Assembly: GCA_023436305.1 (NCBI GenBank) | Contig: JAEZJQ010000020.1 | Coordinates: 4,781-68,780 of the forward strand | DNA length: 64,000 nucleotides | Source of the DNA: Bacillota bacterium | Lineage (GTDB): Bacteria > Bacillota > UBA4882 > UBA8346 | Reading direction: 5' to 3' | Shown: one piece after another, positions 35,235 to 42,847 of the stretch | How the letters are laid out: every line of letters begins with the position of its first letter | How positions within the stretch are numbered: position 1 is the stretch's first letter | Position numbers and translations under genes: made by a program | Notes under the pieces: generated by a model | The model's input: the letters and a program-made list of their open reading frames with translations, nothing else | The model's database searches: none | Told to the model about the DNA's origin: nothing

Positions 35235-35519
35235 ATGGAAGAAAAGAAACGCATCGTTGAGTCACAACATCAATTGACCTTAATGAATCGTGGCTTATTA
35301 AATATTGAAGGTGTTAGGAATTTGGGGAGTTATGATCAGGAGGTTATTTACATTGAAACCGATTACGGAACATTGGAGATCAAAGGGGCCAGATTACACA
35401 TACAACAGCTCAACCTGGATCAGGGGAAAACAGTCATTGATGGTGATATCCATTCCTTCGTTTATCTGGAGGATGGCCCCAAAAAAGGCAAGGGATTTTT
35501 TAGCCGATTGATGAAGTAA
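35235..35519 (+). CDS. yabP: YabP, sporulation protein
   Basis: A 94-residue protein of the YabP/YqfC family, needed for spore cortex formation in B. subtilis. The family beta-strand pattern is visible: HQLTLMNRGLLNIEGVRNLG, VIYIETDYGTLEIKGARLHI, and LDQGKTVIDGDIHSFVYLED. ATG 35235 is chosen for AAGGATGG upstream; earlier in-frame codons at 35196 and 35226 are poorer. It leads a spore-envelope group that continues with a membrane transglycosylase and yabQ. Confidence 0.92.
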   Translation: MEEKKRIVESQHQLTLMNRGLLNIEGVRNLGSYDQEVIYIETDYGTLEIKGARLHIQQLNLDQGKTVIDGDIHSFVYLEDGPKKGKGFFSRLMK

Positions 35520-35590
35520 GTAGCGATTCGGGAAGGAATCTGTGGATTTCCATAGAAATAGTTTTTACTTATTTTTATTGAGGTGGAAAG

Positions 35591-36436
35591 ATGCCTTCCC
35601 GAAATGGTAATCTAAAAAAGCGAATGAAACCAGCCCCAATCTTCTATTGGGTGCTGACCTTATTTAAATTTTTACTCAGCCCCTTAGTCGTATTGGCGGA
35701 TTGTTTTCGGAACAAGGGAACTGTCGACAAAATTTGGCTGTTTTCATTTTTTCTCTTTACGACGGTAGTGATGAGTATTACCGGTTTCGGGATTGTGGTT
35801 ACCGAGGCCCCCTTAGTCAAAACCTTGAAAATGATGGCGACGGTCACCGATAATAACGAAGTTCTGACCGGTGATCTGCAACCTTTAATCCGGCTCATTA
35901 ATAAAAATGCGCTCCATTTTAATGTTGATCCCAATTTAGTATTTGCCATCATCAAAACGGAAAGTAATTTTAACCCACGGGCCGTCTCGCACGCGGGAGC
36001 CCGGGGGTTGATGCAAATCATGCCCGAAGTATGGCGGGAGTACAGTGATTCAACCTGCTCAGGAAAACATAGTAATCAATACATTTGTAAGGCGGGGGAA
36101 AACTGCATTTTTTCCGCCGGAGCCAACATTCGGGTGGGAACCAAATATTTTCAATGGTTATTGGTCAAATATGACGGCAGGGTGGATTTGGCGCTGGAAG
36201 CATATAATGCCGGGATTTCCAATGTTAAACCGGGAATGGACCCGAAATACAAGGAAACCCGGAATTATGTGGAAAATATTATCGCTTTTTGGAAAGATGT
36301 CCGTAAAGATACGATTGATCAGCAATTAAAACTTTCAATTAAATTGCAGCGAGGCTTAAAGTGGCTCTTTGGGATTACATTCGCTTGTTGGTTGATCTTA
36401 TTCTGGTGGGCAAGTCGAAAATTGTTTACGAAGTAA
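35591..36436 (+). CDS. Membrane-anchored SLT-type lytic transglycosylase
   Basis: A 281-residue protein with N-terminal membrane segments (about 18-36 and 48-71), an extracytoplasmic SLT domain (about 98-225), and a C-terminal helix (260-277). Catalytic features are KTESNFNPRAV with Glu124, AGARGLMQIMP, and the AYNAGISNV motif. It should cleave glycan strands of peptidoglycan. It is placed between yabP and yabQ, genes that are usually adjacent, so a role in spore cortex or engulfment is a reasonable inference. AGGTGG precedes the ATG. Confidence 0.9.
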   Translation: MPSRNGNLKKRMKPAPIFYWVLTLFKFLLSPLVVLADCFRNKGTVDKIWLFSFFLFTTVVMSITGFGIVVTEAPLVKTLKMMATVTDNNEVLTGDLQPLIRLINKNALHFNVDPNLVFAIIKTESNFNPRAVSHAGARGLMQIMPEVWREYSDSTCSGKHSNQYICKAGENCIFSAGANIRVGTKYFQWLLVKYDGRVDLALEAYNAGISNVKPGMDPKYKETRNYVENIIAFWKDVRKDTIDQQLKLSIKLQRGLKWLFGITFACWLILFWWASRKLFTK

Positions 36437-36479
36437 TTCACTTTTTTAAATAAAACAAGCGGCCAATGGTGGGGTCTTG

Positions 36480-36896
36480 ATGGATCATATCAATGTTCAA
36501 TTAAGTTCATTATTGATAGTTCTGCTGGCCGGGATGATCTTTGGGGTCTTTTTTGATTTTTACCGGGTGTTCCGGGGGAAAATCATCGAAAAAAAAGGAC
36601 GGTATCGAACCCGGATACGTAGCCTAAATATTATCGGTGATCTATGTTTTTGGGGATTGGCTTTTATTTTGATTACTCCCATTATCTTCTGGGGAACTTG
36701 GCTTGAGTTGCGGTTCTATGTATGGTTATTAATTCTGATCGGCATAGGTTTATATTTAACCTTTTTTAGTCCAGTAATTATCCCGTTGATATTGGGTTTA
36801 TGGCGAATCCTCGCCTGGGCTCCCCAAAAATTGGGAATCGTTATCTGGCGAATAAAAATCTTCTCCAAAAAAGTTAGCTGTTGGTTTTCTAAATAA
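36480..36896 (+). CDS. yabQ: YabQ, spore cortex biosynthesis membrane protein
   Basis: A 138-residue membrane protein with about four helices. It matches YabQ in length and in the opening NVQLSSLLIVLLAGMIFGV, FFDFYRVFRG, and the following basic loop before the second helix. In B. subtilis YabQ is required for the cortex and localises to the forespore membrane. ATG 36480 follows GGTGGGG; TTG 36477 overlaps it. It ends at a strong bidirectional terminator facing the CAP gene. Confidence 0.88.
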   Translation: MDHINVQLSSLLIVLLAGMIFGVFFDFYRVFRGKIIEKKGRYRTRIRSLNIIGDLCFWGLAFILITPIIFWGTWLELRFYVWLLILIGIGLYLTFFSPVIIPLILGLWRILAWAPQKLGIVIWRIKIFSKKVSCWFSK

Positions 36897-36938
36897 AAAT
36901 TGAACTTCGCCGAAAACTAGCGAAGTTCAATTTTTATC
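36893..36938. terminator. Bidirectional terminator between yabQ and the CAP gene
   Basis: A perfect 11-base stem, TTGAACTTCGC (36900-36910) with GCGAAGTTCAA (36920-36930), is flanked by AAAAA on the left and TTTTTA on the right, so it can end both convergent transcripts. Confidence 0.92.
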
Positions 36939-36944
36939 CAATCC

Positions 36945-37613
36945 TTATTGACTAATAAACATCTGGGTGAAGATATTACCATACACACTGCCCGAAGCAA
37001 TTCCAATTCCCACCTGGTTGAAGCTGGAGTTAAGAATATTGGCCCGGTGGCCTGAACTATTCATTAGGTTTTGATGGGCGCTTTCTGTAGTGGCTGCTCC
37101 GGCAAGATTCTCCCCGGCGGTCCGGTAGCTAACACCGGCGTTGCGCATCATATCAAATGGGGAACCGTAGGTGGGCGAGGTATGGCTAAAATAGTTTTTA
37201 GCCACCATATCTTGGCTTTTTTGCCGGGCTAAACCCACCAACACCATGTTGACACCTAACGGTTTGACACCTTGCTTGGTTCGTTCCTGATTGACCAGGT
37301 TCACCATTTTTGATTCCTCCGCGGACAATCCATTACTCGAAGGATTAGAAGCCGTTGGCGCTGAGGGTGTAACCGGGAGAGAAGCTGCCGGCTTCCGGGG
37401 TGAGGTTGGTATCCGGTATTGTTGAGCTTTTGGGTAGTATTGATTAAAGTATTTGGTGATGGAATTGGGATTATAAAAGCCATTGTCGCCGGATGAATAT
37501 TGGGACCCTTGCGAATAATAAATAGTATGTCCAAGTGCCGGAACCATACTCATTACCAACAAACCGGTGCATATTAATACGATTACCGCAAACTTGCTGA
37601 TTTGTCTCATCAT
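36945..37613 (-). CDS. Secreted CAP (SCP/YkwD) domain protein
   Basis: A 222-residue exported protein: signal peptide (about residues 8-28), a Tyr/Ser/Pro-rich linker, and a CAP domain (about 98-220). CAP motifs are present: VNLVNQERTKQGVKPL, QDMVAKNYFSHTSP, AGENLAGA, and the GHRANILN loop with its conserved His. GGGAG precedes the ATG. YkwD-like proteins of spore formers are found on cells and spores; their activity is not settled. Confidence 0.93.
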   Translation of the reverse strand: MMRQISKFAVIVLICTGLLVMSMVPALGHTIYYSQGSQYSSGDNGFYNPNSITKYFNQYYPKAQQYRIPTSPRKPAASLPVTPSAPTASNPSSNGLSAEESKMVNLVNQERTKQGVKPLGVNMVLVGLARQKSQDMVAKNYFSHTSPTYGSPFDMMRNAGVSYRTAGENLAGAATTESAHQNLMNSSGHRANILNSSFNQVGIGIASGSVYGNIFTQMFISQ

Positions 37614-38073
37614 ACATTCTCCCTTCCGGATTGATTTCCAATAAATTTTAAAATTTCAATCTTAAAACTTATTTGGTATACCATGAATTCGGTGCTAAAA
37701 ATATAAGCCCTTTCGGTAAATTTGTACAATGCAGCCAAAATTAACAATTCCGCTGAATTTTACTATAATCGATTATCCACACAGACTCCTAGAGAGGGAG
37801 TTAAATTTTTTTGGATTTGTAATTAAGTTCATTTTAATTGTAAAACAGCTAAAGGATTTATCAGATTCGTAAGAAAATAGATTTTGTGGAAATGCCAAAA
37901 GAATAAAGAAAAAGGATATATTCATTGTCCAAAATAATTGCCGGTTGCTTATAATATATTAGCCTGTATGATATTCGAAATAAAGGACTATCCAACTAAT
38001 CCCGATTAAAACTTGAGATTAAGACAAAAGCACTCACGTACAGGCGATTTTAGCAGAAAGGGAGTAATTGATA
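37614..38073. other. Intergenic region with copy of the inverted-repeat end motif
   Basis: 460 AT-rich bases between divergent genes. CACAGACTCCTAG at 37780-37792 is an exact 13-base inverted match to the left end of the element at 11622. TATAAT near 37950 could be a -10 for the Cys-rich gene, but no good -35 is evident. No other feature is seen. Confidence 0.45.
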
Positions 38074-38310
38074 ATGAGTAAAGACAGATGTTGCCGGGGG
38101 GAGCATTGTAAGTGTCATAGGAAGAGAGAGCATCATCGTTGCGAAGAAGAACGTTGCAAGTGTCATAAAGAGAAAAAGCATCATCGATGTGAGAAAGAGT
38201 TTAAAAGAGACACCAGCGCTGGAATCTTTGAGGGGTGTTGCGGAAATATATCCTTTATTATTTTCTTAATTTTAGTCTTGTTGATGTTTTCCGGCGGAAT
38301 TGAGATTTGA
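38074..38310 (+). CDS. Small Cys/His-rich repeat protein with C-terminal membrane helix
   Basis: A 78-residue protein that I cannot assign to a known family. Residues 12-43 are two tandem 16-residue units of the form C-K-C-H-(R/K)4-H-H-R-C-E-x-E. Each unit offers three Cys and three His, a likely metal-binding array. After a GCCGN step the C-terminus is a hydrophobic helix (about 57-74). Small proteins with a Cys-rich head and a hydrophobic tail are common in Clostridia spore coats, so a spore role is possible. GGGAG precedes the ATG. A terminator follows at once. Confidence 0.75.
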   Translation: MSKDRCCRGEHCKCHRKREHHRCEEERCKCHKEKKHHRCEKEFKRDTSAGIFEGCCGNISFIIFLILVLLMFSGGIEI

Positions 38311-38323
38311 TGAATATGGTGAG

Positions 38324-38348
38324 GGCTGTTCATAAACAGCCTTTTTTA
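38324..38348 (+). terminator. Terminator after the Cys/His-rich gene
   Basis: GGCTGTT (38324-38330) pairs perfectly with AACAGCC (38335-38341) around a CATA loop and is followed by TTTTTT. Confidence 0.92.
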
Positions 38349-38682
38349 GTTGGATGATATAAAAATATTCCCATCCAAGCTTCTTTCACAAATTTACAAA
38401 ATCGGGGTTTAATTTTTTAAAGATCTGTGTTATACTAAGTAACATCTGGCTTGATGCCTTATTGCCAGTGTTTCATAAGTTTATCGTTATGGCCGATACC
38501 GTCAATCATTGATTTTGATACCAGGCTATACAAGATAAACCGGATAAAGTTTATGGTTTTGCTCCCTAAAAGATAAATTGAAACGCAAAGAGGAGTGATG
38601 TGTTCGGTTTATACGTTACTTTTTTTATTTTAGAAATCCTGCAGTATGAAAATAATAAAAAAATTTGAGGAGGACCCTACAT
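38349..38682 (+). promoter_or_regulatory. Leader region of the glycosyltransferase gene
   Basis: An extended -10 (TG-T-TATACT, -10 at 38431-38436) with a weak -35 (TTTAAT) may drive the glycosyltransferase. A CTGGC...GCCAG hairpin lies near 38446-38468. The rest is AT-rich without recognisable features. Confidence 0.45.
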
Positions 38683-39708
38683 ATGATGGATTTTAAAAAT
38701 GGCACCGCTACATTTGTCATGCCGCATTACCGCCCGGATAACGATATAACCAAGACGTATCTGGATGAAACTTTGAAGACCATCTTCGATCAAACCGATA
38801 AGAACTGGCAACTGGTGATCATCGACGACTTATCGCCCTGCCAGGAAGCCAAAGATTACCTGAAAGAAGTCCAAAAGAACAACCCGGATAAAAAGATTCA
38901 CATTATTTTTAAAGAGACCAATAACGGCCCCGGTTATTGCCGGAATATGGGGATCAAATGGGCGTATGAAAACAATTCACCCATAGTGCTCTTCCTTGAT
39001 GCCGATGATCTTTCCGATCCGCGGCGTTTGGAAGTCGCCCGGAAAATCTTCGTTTCCGATCCGGAAGCCAGTGTAGTGTATTCCACTTTTAAAGTCATCG
39101 ACGAAAACAGTAAAATTGTTCCCATGGAGAAATTAACCCAATCCATCGTTGAGATCCTGGAAGGCCACCAACAAAACCCGCCGCAAGGAACCAATGCCTG
39201 GATTGAGATCGGAACCGATAAAGGTTACACCAATTTAACCTCAGCCACCGTGGTGAAAACCGAACTAGCTTACAAATATCCGTTCCCTCCGGAAAAAGTT
39301 TCCGAGGATTCCCACGCCTGGATGAGATATTCTGCGGGCGGCGGCAAATTTGTTTATAACGGTGAGATACCGACCCTTTACCGGATTCCGCAAAATACCG
39401 CCGGTTCTTCTTCCCGTTCCCGCGAAGGCGGTAAGCACGGTTTCTATATTACCAAAGCCCGGGTGGATACCGATGGATTCGTTCTTGCCGTGGAAATCGC
39501 CGTCACCAATGGCAAAATCAAACCCAGTGACCGGGATGAATTAATGGTAAAATTCCATGTTAAACTGGGACATACCCTTTCCAGAGAGAATGAGATGGAT
39601 CTGGCCGCCGAACAGGTTGCCAAAGCCGCTACCATCAATAAGGAACTGGCCCAAAAAGTGGTTGCCGAAAGAGGCTTCGCAAACGAAGCTTGGGCGAAAA
39701 TATCGTAA
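38683..39708 (+). CDS. Family 2 glycosyltransferase
   Basis: A 341-residue GT-A enzyme. The N-terminal domain shows ATFVMPHYRPDN, LVIIDDLSP (first nucleotide-sugar Asp), ETNNGPGYCRNMGI, and the metal motif FLDADDLSDP. A predicted helical C-terminal region follows. It probably transfers a sugar from a UDP-sugar to an acceptor in the cytoplasm; no membrane helix is seen. ATG 38683 follows GAGGAGG. A strong terminator separates it from the convergent UDP-glucose pyrophosphorylase and glucokinase genes, which may supply its donor. Confidence 0.88.
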   Translation: MMDFKNGTATFVMPHYRPDNDITKTYLDETLKTIFDQTDKNWQLVIIDDLSPCQEAKDYLKEVQKNNPDKKIHIIFKETNNGPGYCRNMGIKWAYENNSPIVLFLDADDLSDPRRLEVARKIFVSDPEASVVYSTFKVIDENSKIVPMEKLTQSIVEILEGHQQNPPQGTNAWIEIGTDKGYTNLTSATVVKTELAYKYPFPPEKVSEDSHAWMRYSAGGGKFVYNGEIPTLYRIPQNTAGSSSRSREGGKHGFYITKARVDTDGFVLAVEIAVTNGKIKPSDRDELMVKFHVKLGHTLSRENEMDLAAEQVAKAATINKELAQKVVAERGFANEAWAKIS

Positions 39709-39712
39709 TATT

Positions 39713-39755
39713 AAAAGGGGCTGTACAGAATTACTTCTGGGACAGCCCCTTTTTA
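39713..39755. terminator. Bidirectional terminator
   Basis: AAAAGGGGCTGT pairs with ACAGCCCCTTTT around a 17-base loop, followed by TTTA. It serves the glycosyltransferase on the plus strand and the UDPGP-family gene on the minus strand. Confidence 0.9.
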
Positions 39756-39807
39756 TTAAATGATTGGTTCTAAAAATATAGACAATTCCGCTTACAAAAC
39801 TTGGACA

Positions 39808-41418
39808 TTATTTCGGCAATGTGGAAGTGAATAATACTCCGGTTTCCCCCATAATCTCTTTCTTTAACTCCGCCACGGTTTTCGGAACCCAACGTCCACC
39901 GGCCTGTTTCATTCCATAAACACTGGTCAACTTGGCCTGTAGCCCATCGTTTAATTTCATAGCCATTGCTTTTAAATCTTTTTCCGGATCGGGGTTCACC
40001 GGGTAAGCGGGATTATCCAATCCTACCCCGCTGGTCATCAACCCTTCCAGAAGCATCTTGGCGGCTAGAAAACGTTTATATTTATCCACTCCGAAAATTA
40101 AGAAATCATCCAGCATGCCAATGATCTCCCAGGTTACCTGCTCCGCCTGGGAATAGACACCGGCGTCTTTATCCTGATCGGAAAATCGCATCGGCAGGTT
40201 ATCGATGATATGATCTAGATTTTTTACCAGATATTCCAAGTTAAACAGTCCGATGGCACAATTAAACAGGATCTTCTTCCCTGATTTTTCGGCATTTAAA
40301 ACTTCGGTTTTGGAGATGGCTGGTCCGATATCGGCGCAATTTAACCGGTGGTATTGATCCTCGATGAGCACGCCACCTTTCACATCGACTACTGTCCGGA
40401 AAGCGAACTCAAAACCGGCTTGCTTATTTTTTAAGGCCATGACCGCCAGGGCCGCCGGATCCACCGTGAAACCAAGATTGTCCACATTCCCCAGATAAAT
40501 AAACTTAATTCCGTTTGCCAGCAGTTCTTGATAAACTTGGCGCAAGATAATGAAGTTTTGGCCATGCCCACCCGGCATTGGCAGAGTACTGTTTTCGTTG
40601 CCATGGGCACGATCAAAGATAGTTTTCGGTTTTCCTGCGCTGCTTGGTGAAAAAGCGGCCAACATGGGTTGAATACCGGTTCTAACCGCCGTGATATCCA
40701 CGTTGGTTTCCCGGGTAAGATCGGTGAGTAAGTCGCTGTTTCGGTAGTCTGAGTATGCTTCCTGTATTTCCTGATCATTATATACGCTGGTCATCTGGAA
40801 CATGGGAAGCAAGATTTCCGGCTGTTTCTGAAGGATGACTTGATACTTTAAAACATCAATCAACAACGCTCTCATTTTCAACTCAATAAAACTTGGTCCT
40901 GGAGTGCCGTCTTGATTGATAAAAGCAGGCGTTAACCCTTTGGCTTTGCCCCTGGATATTTTTTCTAAAATGTTAAATTCGTTATGGCAAATGTCAAAAA
41001 GAGTTTCATTAAAAGCTCTATTCTTTTTATAATCGATATAGCTGCTGGCGGAACCGCCATTTAAAATGCCATAGGCTAAAACTGGGAAAAGCATGATTCC
41101 TAACCGGGTCAAGGTGGCTTTATCAAAGGTTATTTCCGATCCATTCACCGTTCCGATCCTGGTTAAATCTATCGTAAGCCCTAAGCCATCGATATTTTTT
41201 TGGGCAGTGGCCAGATCATTTTTTTCGATAATATCTCCCGTCATATCTAAAATGACCCGGCCATCAACCTCCGGGATATTGGTAACTTTGATTGGTTGGA
41301 CATTGTCGTATTTTCCGGCATTGAATTGAGTTAGTATTTTACAGGTTAAATCAACATCAATACCCTTTTGCCCCATATCCGCCACCAAAGCGGGTGGAAA
41401 ATCATAGTTCCTATCCAC
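39808..41418 (-). CDS. UDPGP-family UTP:sugar-1-phosphate uridylyltransferase
   Basis: A protein of about 536 residues of the eukaryotic-type UDPGP family, which makes UDP-glucose or a related UDP-sugar from UTP and sugar-1-phosphate. Motifs are a nucleotide loop variant GILNGGSASSY, PMPGGHGQNF (the PPGHGD-like site) and FIYLGNVDNLG. The Gly-rich loop differs from the classic LNGGLGT. GTG 41418 is preferred for AGGAAGGTG upstream; GTG 41430 is possible. Its gene lies about 40 bases after glucokinase on the same strand, so the two form an operon that could channel glucose phosphates to UDP-sugars. Confidence 0.85.
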   Translation of the reverse strand: MDRNYDFPPALVADMGQKGIDVDLTCKILTQFNAGKYDNVQPIKVTNIPEVDGRVILDMTGDIIEKNDLATAQKNIDGLGLTIDLTRIGTVNGSEITFDKATLTRLGIMLFPVLAYGILNGGSASSYIDYKKNRAFNETLFDICHNEFNILEKISRGKAKGLTPAFINQDGTPGPSFIELKMRALLIDVLKYQVILQKQPEILLPMFQMTSVYNDQEIQEAYSDYRNSDLLTDLTRETNVDITAVRTGIQPMLAAFSPSSAGKPKTIFDRAHGNENSTLPMPGGHGQNFIILRQVYQELLANGIKFIYLGNVDNLGFTVDPAALAVMALKNKQAGFEFAFRTVVDVKGGVLIEDQYHRLNCADIGPAISKTEVLNAEKSGKKILFNCAIGLFNLEYLVKNLDHIIDNLPMRFSDQDKDAGVYSQAEQVTWEIIGMLDDFLIFGVDKYKRFLAAKMLLEGLMTSGVGLDNPAYPVNPDPEKDLKAMAMKLNDGLQAKLTSVYGMKQAGGRWVPKTVAELKKEIMGETGVLFTSTLPK

Positions 41419-41461
41419 GATAACAAACACCTTCCTAATATTATGTTCGACCTTTGACTTT

Positions 41462-42559
41462 TTATTTGTTCATCAAGGTAATTGCCGCATTTGCCGCTCC
41501 GTAGATCGAAATGGAATAGTCCTTGACAATATAAACCGGTATCTTGGCAAGCAACTGCTGGATATTGTCCTTATAGTTGGCGGTGAAGTTCTTCATGAAA
41601 ATTTGATCTTCCAGGAAGAGCGCTTCATTTTTGGTAACAATACCACCGGCCAAATACAGACCGCCGAGCGCCATGAAGAGTAATGAGGCGTTGCCGGCGA
41701 AGCGGCCATACATCTTAACGAAAATTTTCATAATGTCTTTACAAGTATTATTGGTGGCGGCGTATTTGGAGATCAGCGCCGGTTTTTCCTCGTCACCGGC
41801 GGCATCGATCTCATTGAAGATACCTTCCGGTTTAATCAGGCCTTCGGATTTAAAATATTGATAAATATTATTAATTCCTTGCCCGGATACGAACGGTTCG
41901 GTACCTGGTGTTTTGCCGAGTTTTTTGGCCACAAAGTCTTTGATTTTTTGGGTTTCTTCATCAAAACTGGCGAAACCGGAATGTCCGCCCTCGGATGGGG
42001 AAGCATAGTATTTACCGCCCACCTCTACCAGAAAACCGACTCCCAGACCGGTGCCCGCGCCAACCACCGCTTTGGAAGATCCTTTTTGCGGGGCGGGAAG
42101 CGAACCGTCCGGGTGGGGTAATTTCGTGATTTGCTTGGGATCATCGACATTTAAAGTGGGAATGCCGTAGCCGATGGCGAGAAAGTCATTGATGACCAAT
42201 GTCTCAATATTGATTGCCTTTTTTATTTCCTGGCCGTCGATGTCCCATTTCAGATTGGTCAGTTTGCAGAAATTATTTTCTACCGGGCCTGCGCCACTGA
42301 TACAACAAAGATTCGGTTTTAAGCTGCTATTTTTATCCGCGGCGATTTTCAGGACTTCTTGTAAAGGCGCCACTAACCCGGAAATCTCACCGGATTTATA
42401 GACACATTCCAGGATGATGGTGAATTTTCCGTTTTTTACGCCCACTATGGCCAGATTGGTGTTGGTGCCTCCGATATCACCCGCCAGAATATATTGGTCC
42501 TGATTAAAATCCGTGCTCAGCCAATTCATTTCCATGGTATAATGATTCTCCTTTTCCAT
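41462..42559 (-). CDS. glk: Glucokinase (Glk family)
   Basis: A protein of about 365 residues of the ATP-dependent glucokinase family (PF02685 type, more usual in Proteobacteria and cyanobacteria than the ROK kinases of most Bacillota). The phosphate loop LAGDIGGTNTNLAIV lies at residues 25-39, the catalytic Asp is in VINDFLAIGYG, AVVGAGTGLGVGF is the second ATP loop, and SEGGHSGFA is the sugar loop. The start may be the ATG at 42535 or 42529 rather than 42559. It should phosphorylate glucose released by the adjacent GH94 enzyme. Confidence 0.92.
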   Translation of the reverse strand: MEKENHYTMEMNWLSTDFNQDQYILAGDIGGTNTNLAIVGVKNGKFTIILECVYKSGEISGLVAPLQEVLKIAADKNSSLKPNLCCISGAGPVENNFCKLTNLKWDIDGQEIKKAINIETLVINDFLAIGYGIPTLNVDDPKQITKLPHPDGSLPAPQKGSSKAVVGAGTGLGVGFLVEVGGKYYASPSEGGHSGFASFDEETQKIKDFVAKKLGKTPGTEPFVSGQGINNIYQYFKSEGLIKPEGIFNEIDAAGDEEKPALISKYAATNNTCKDIMKIFVKMYGRFAGNASLLFMALGGLYLAGGIVTKNEALFLEDQIFMKNFTANYKDNIQQLLAKIPVYIVKDYSISIYGAANAAITLMNK

Positions 42560-42766
42560 TTTTATTTTCGTTTTTCTTTTTTTTCATCGGCGCCATCTGT
42601 AAAAAAAGATGGTAACCCAGGAATTATCAAGAAATCAGGAAATATTATAATATACCTTCCATCAAAAATCAAGTGAGTCGTTGCTTTGGCCGGATATGGT
42701 TTTTCGTAATTGCATGGCGGGTCGGGATAATCTCCGGCGTCGAAATTTTATCGCGCTGGTATAATA

Positions 42767-42808
42767 AAAAGGGACTGCCGGGAATTATTTTGGGCAGCCC
42801 TTTTGAAT
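42767..42808 (-). terminator. Terminator after the GH94 gene
   Basis: On the minus strand AAAAGGGCTGCC pairs with GGCAGTCCCTTTTT with one mismatch. It lies 40 bases after the GH94 stop and separates it from glucokinase. Confidence 0.8.
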
Positions 42809-42847
42809 CACCAATGATAAGGAATTCCTATTTCACTAAACTTTCTT

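Noticed and set aside
39713..42808. Two similar GGGCTGT-type hairpins as a mobile element family
   Set aside because: Both lie just behind gene ends with T runs and are explained as terminators; stem similarity is common for Bacillota terminators.
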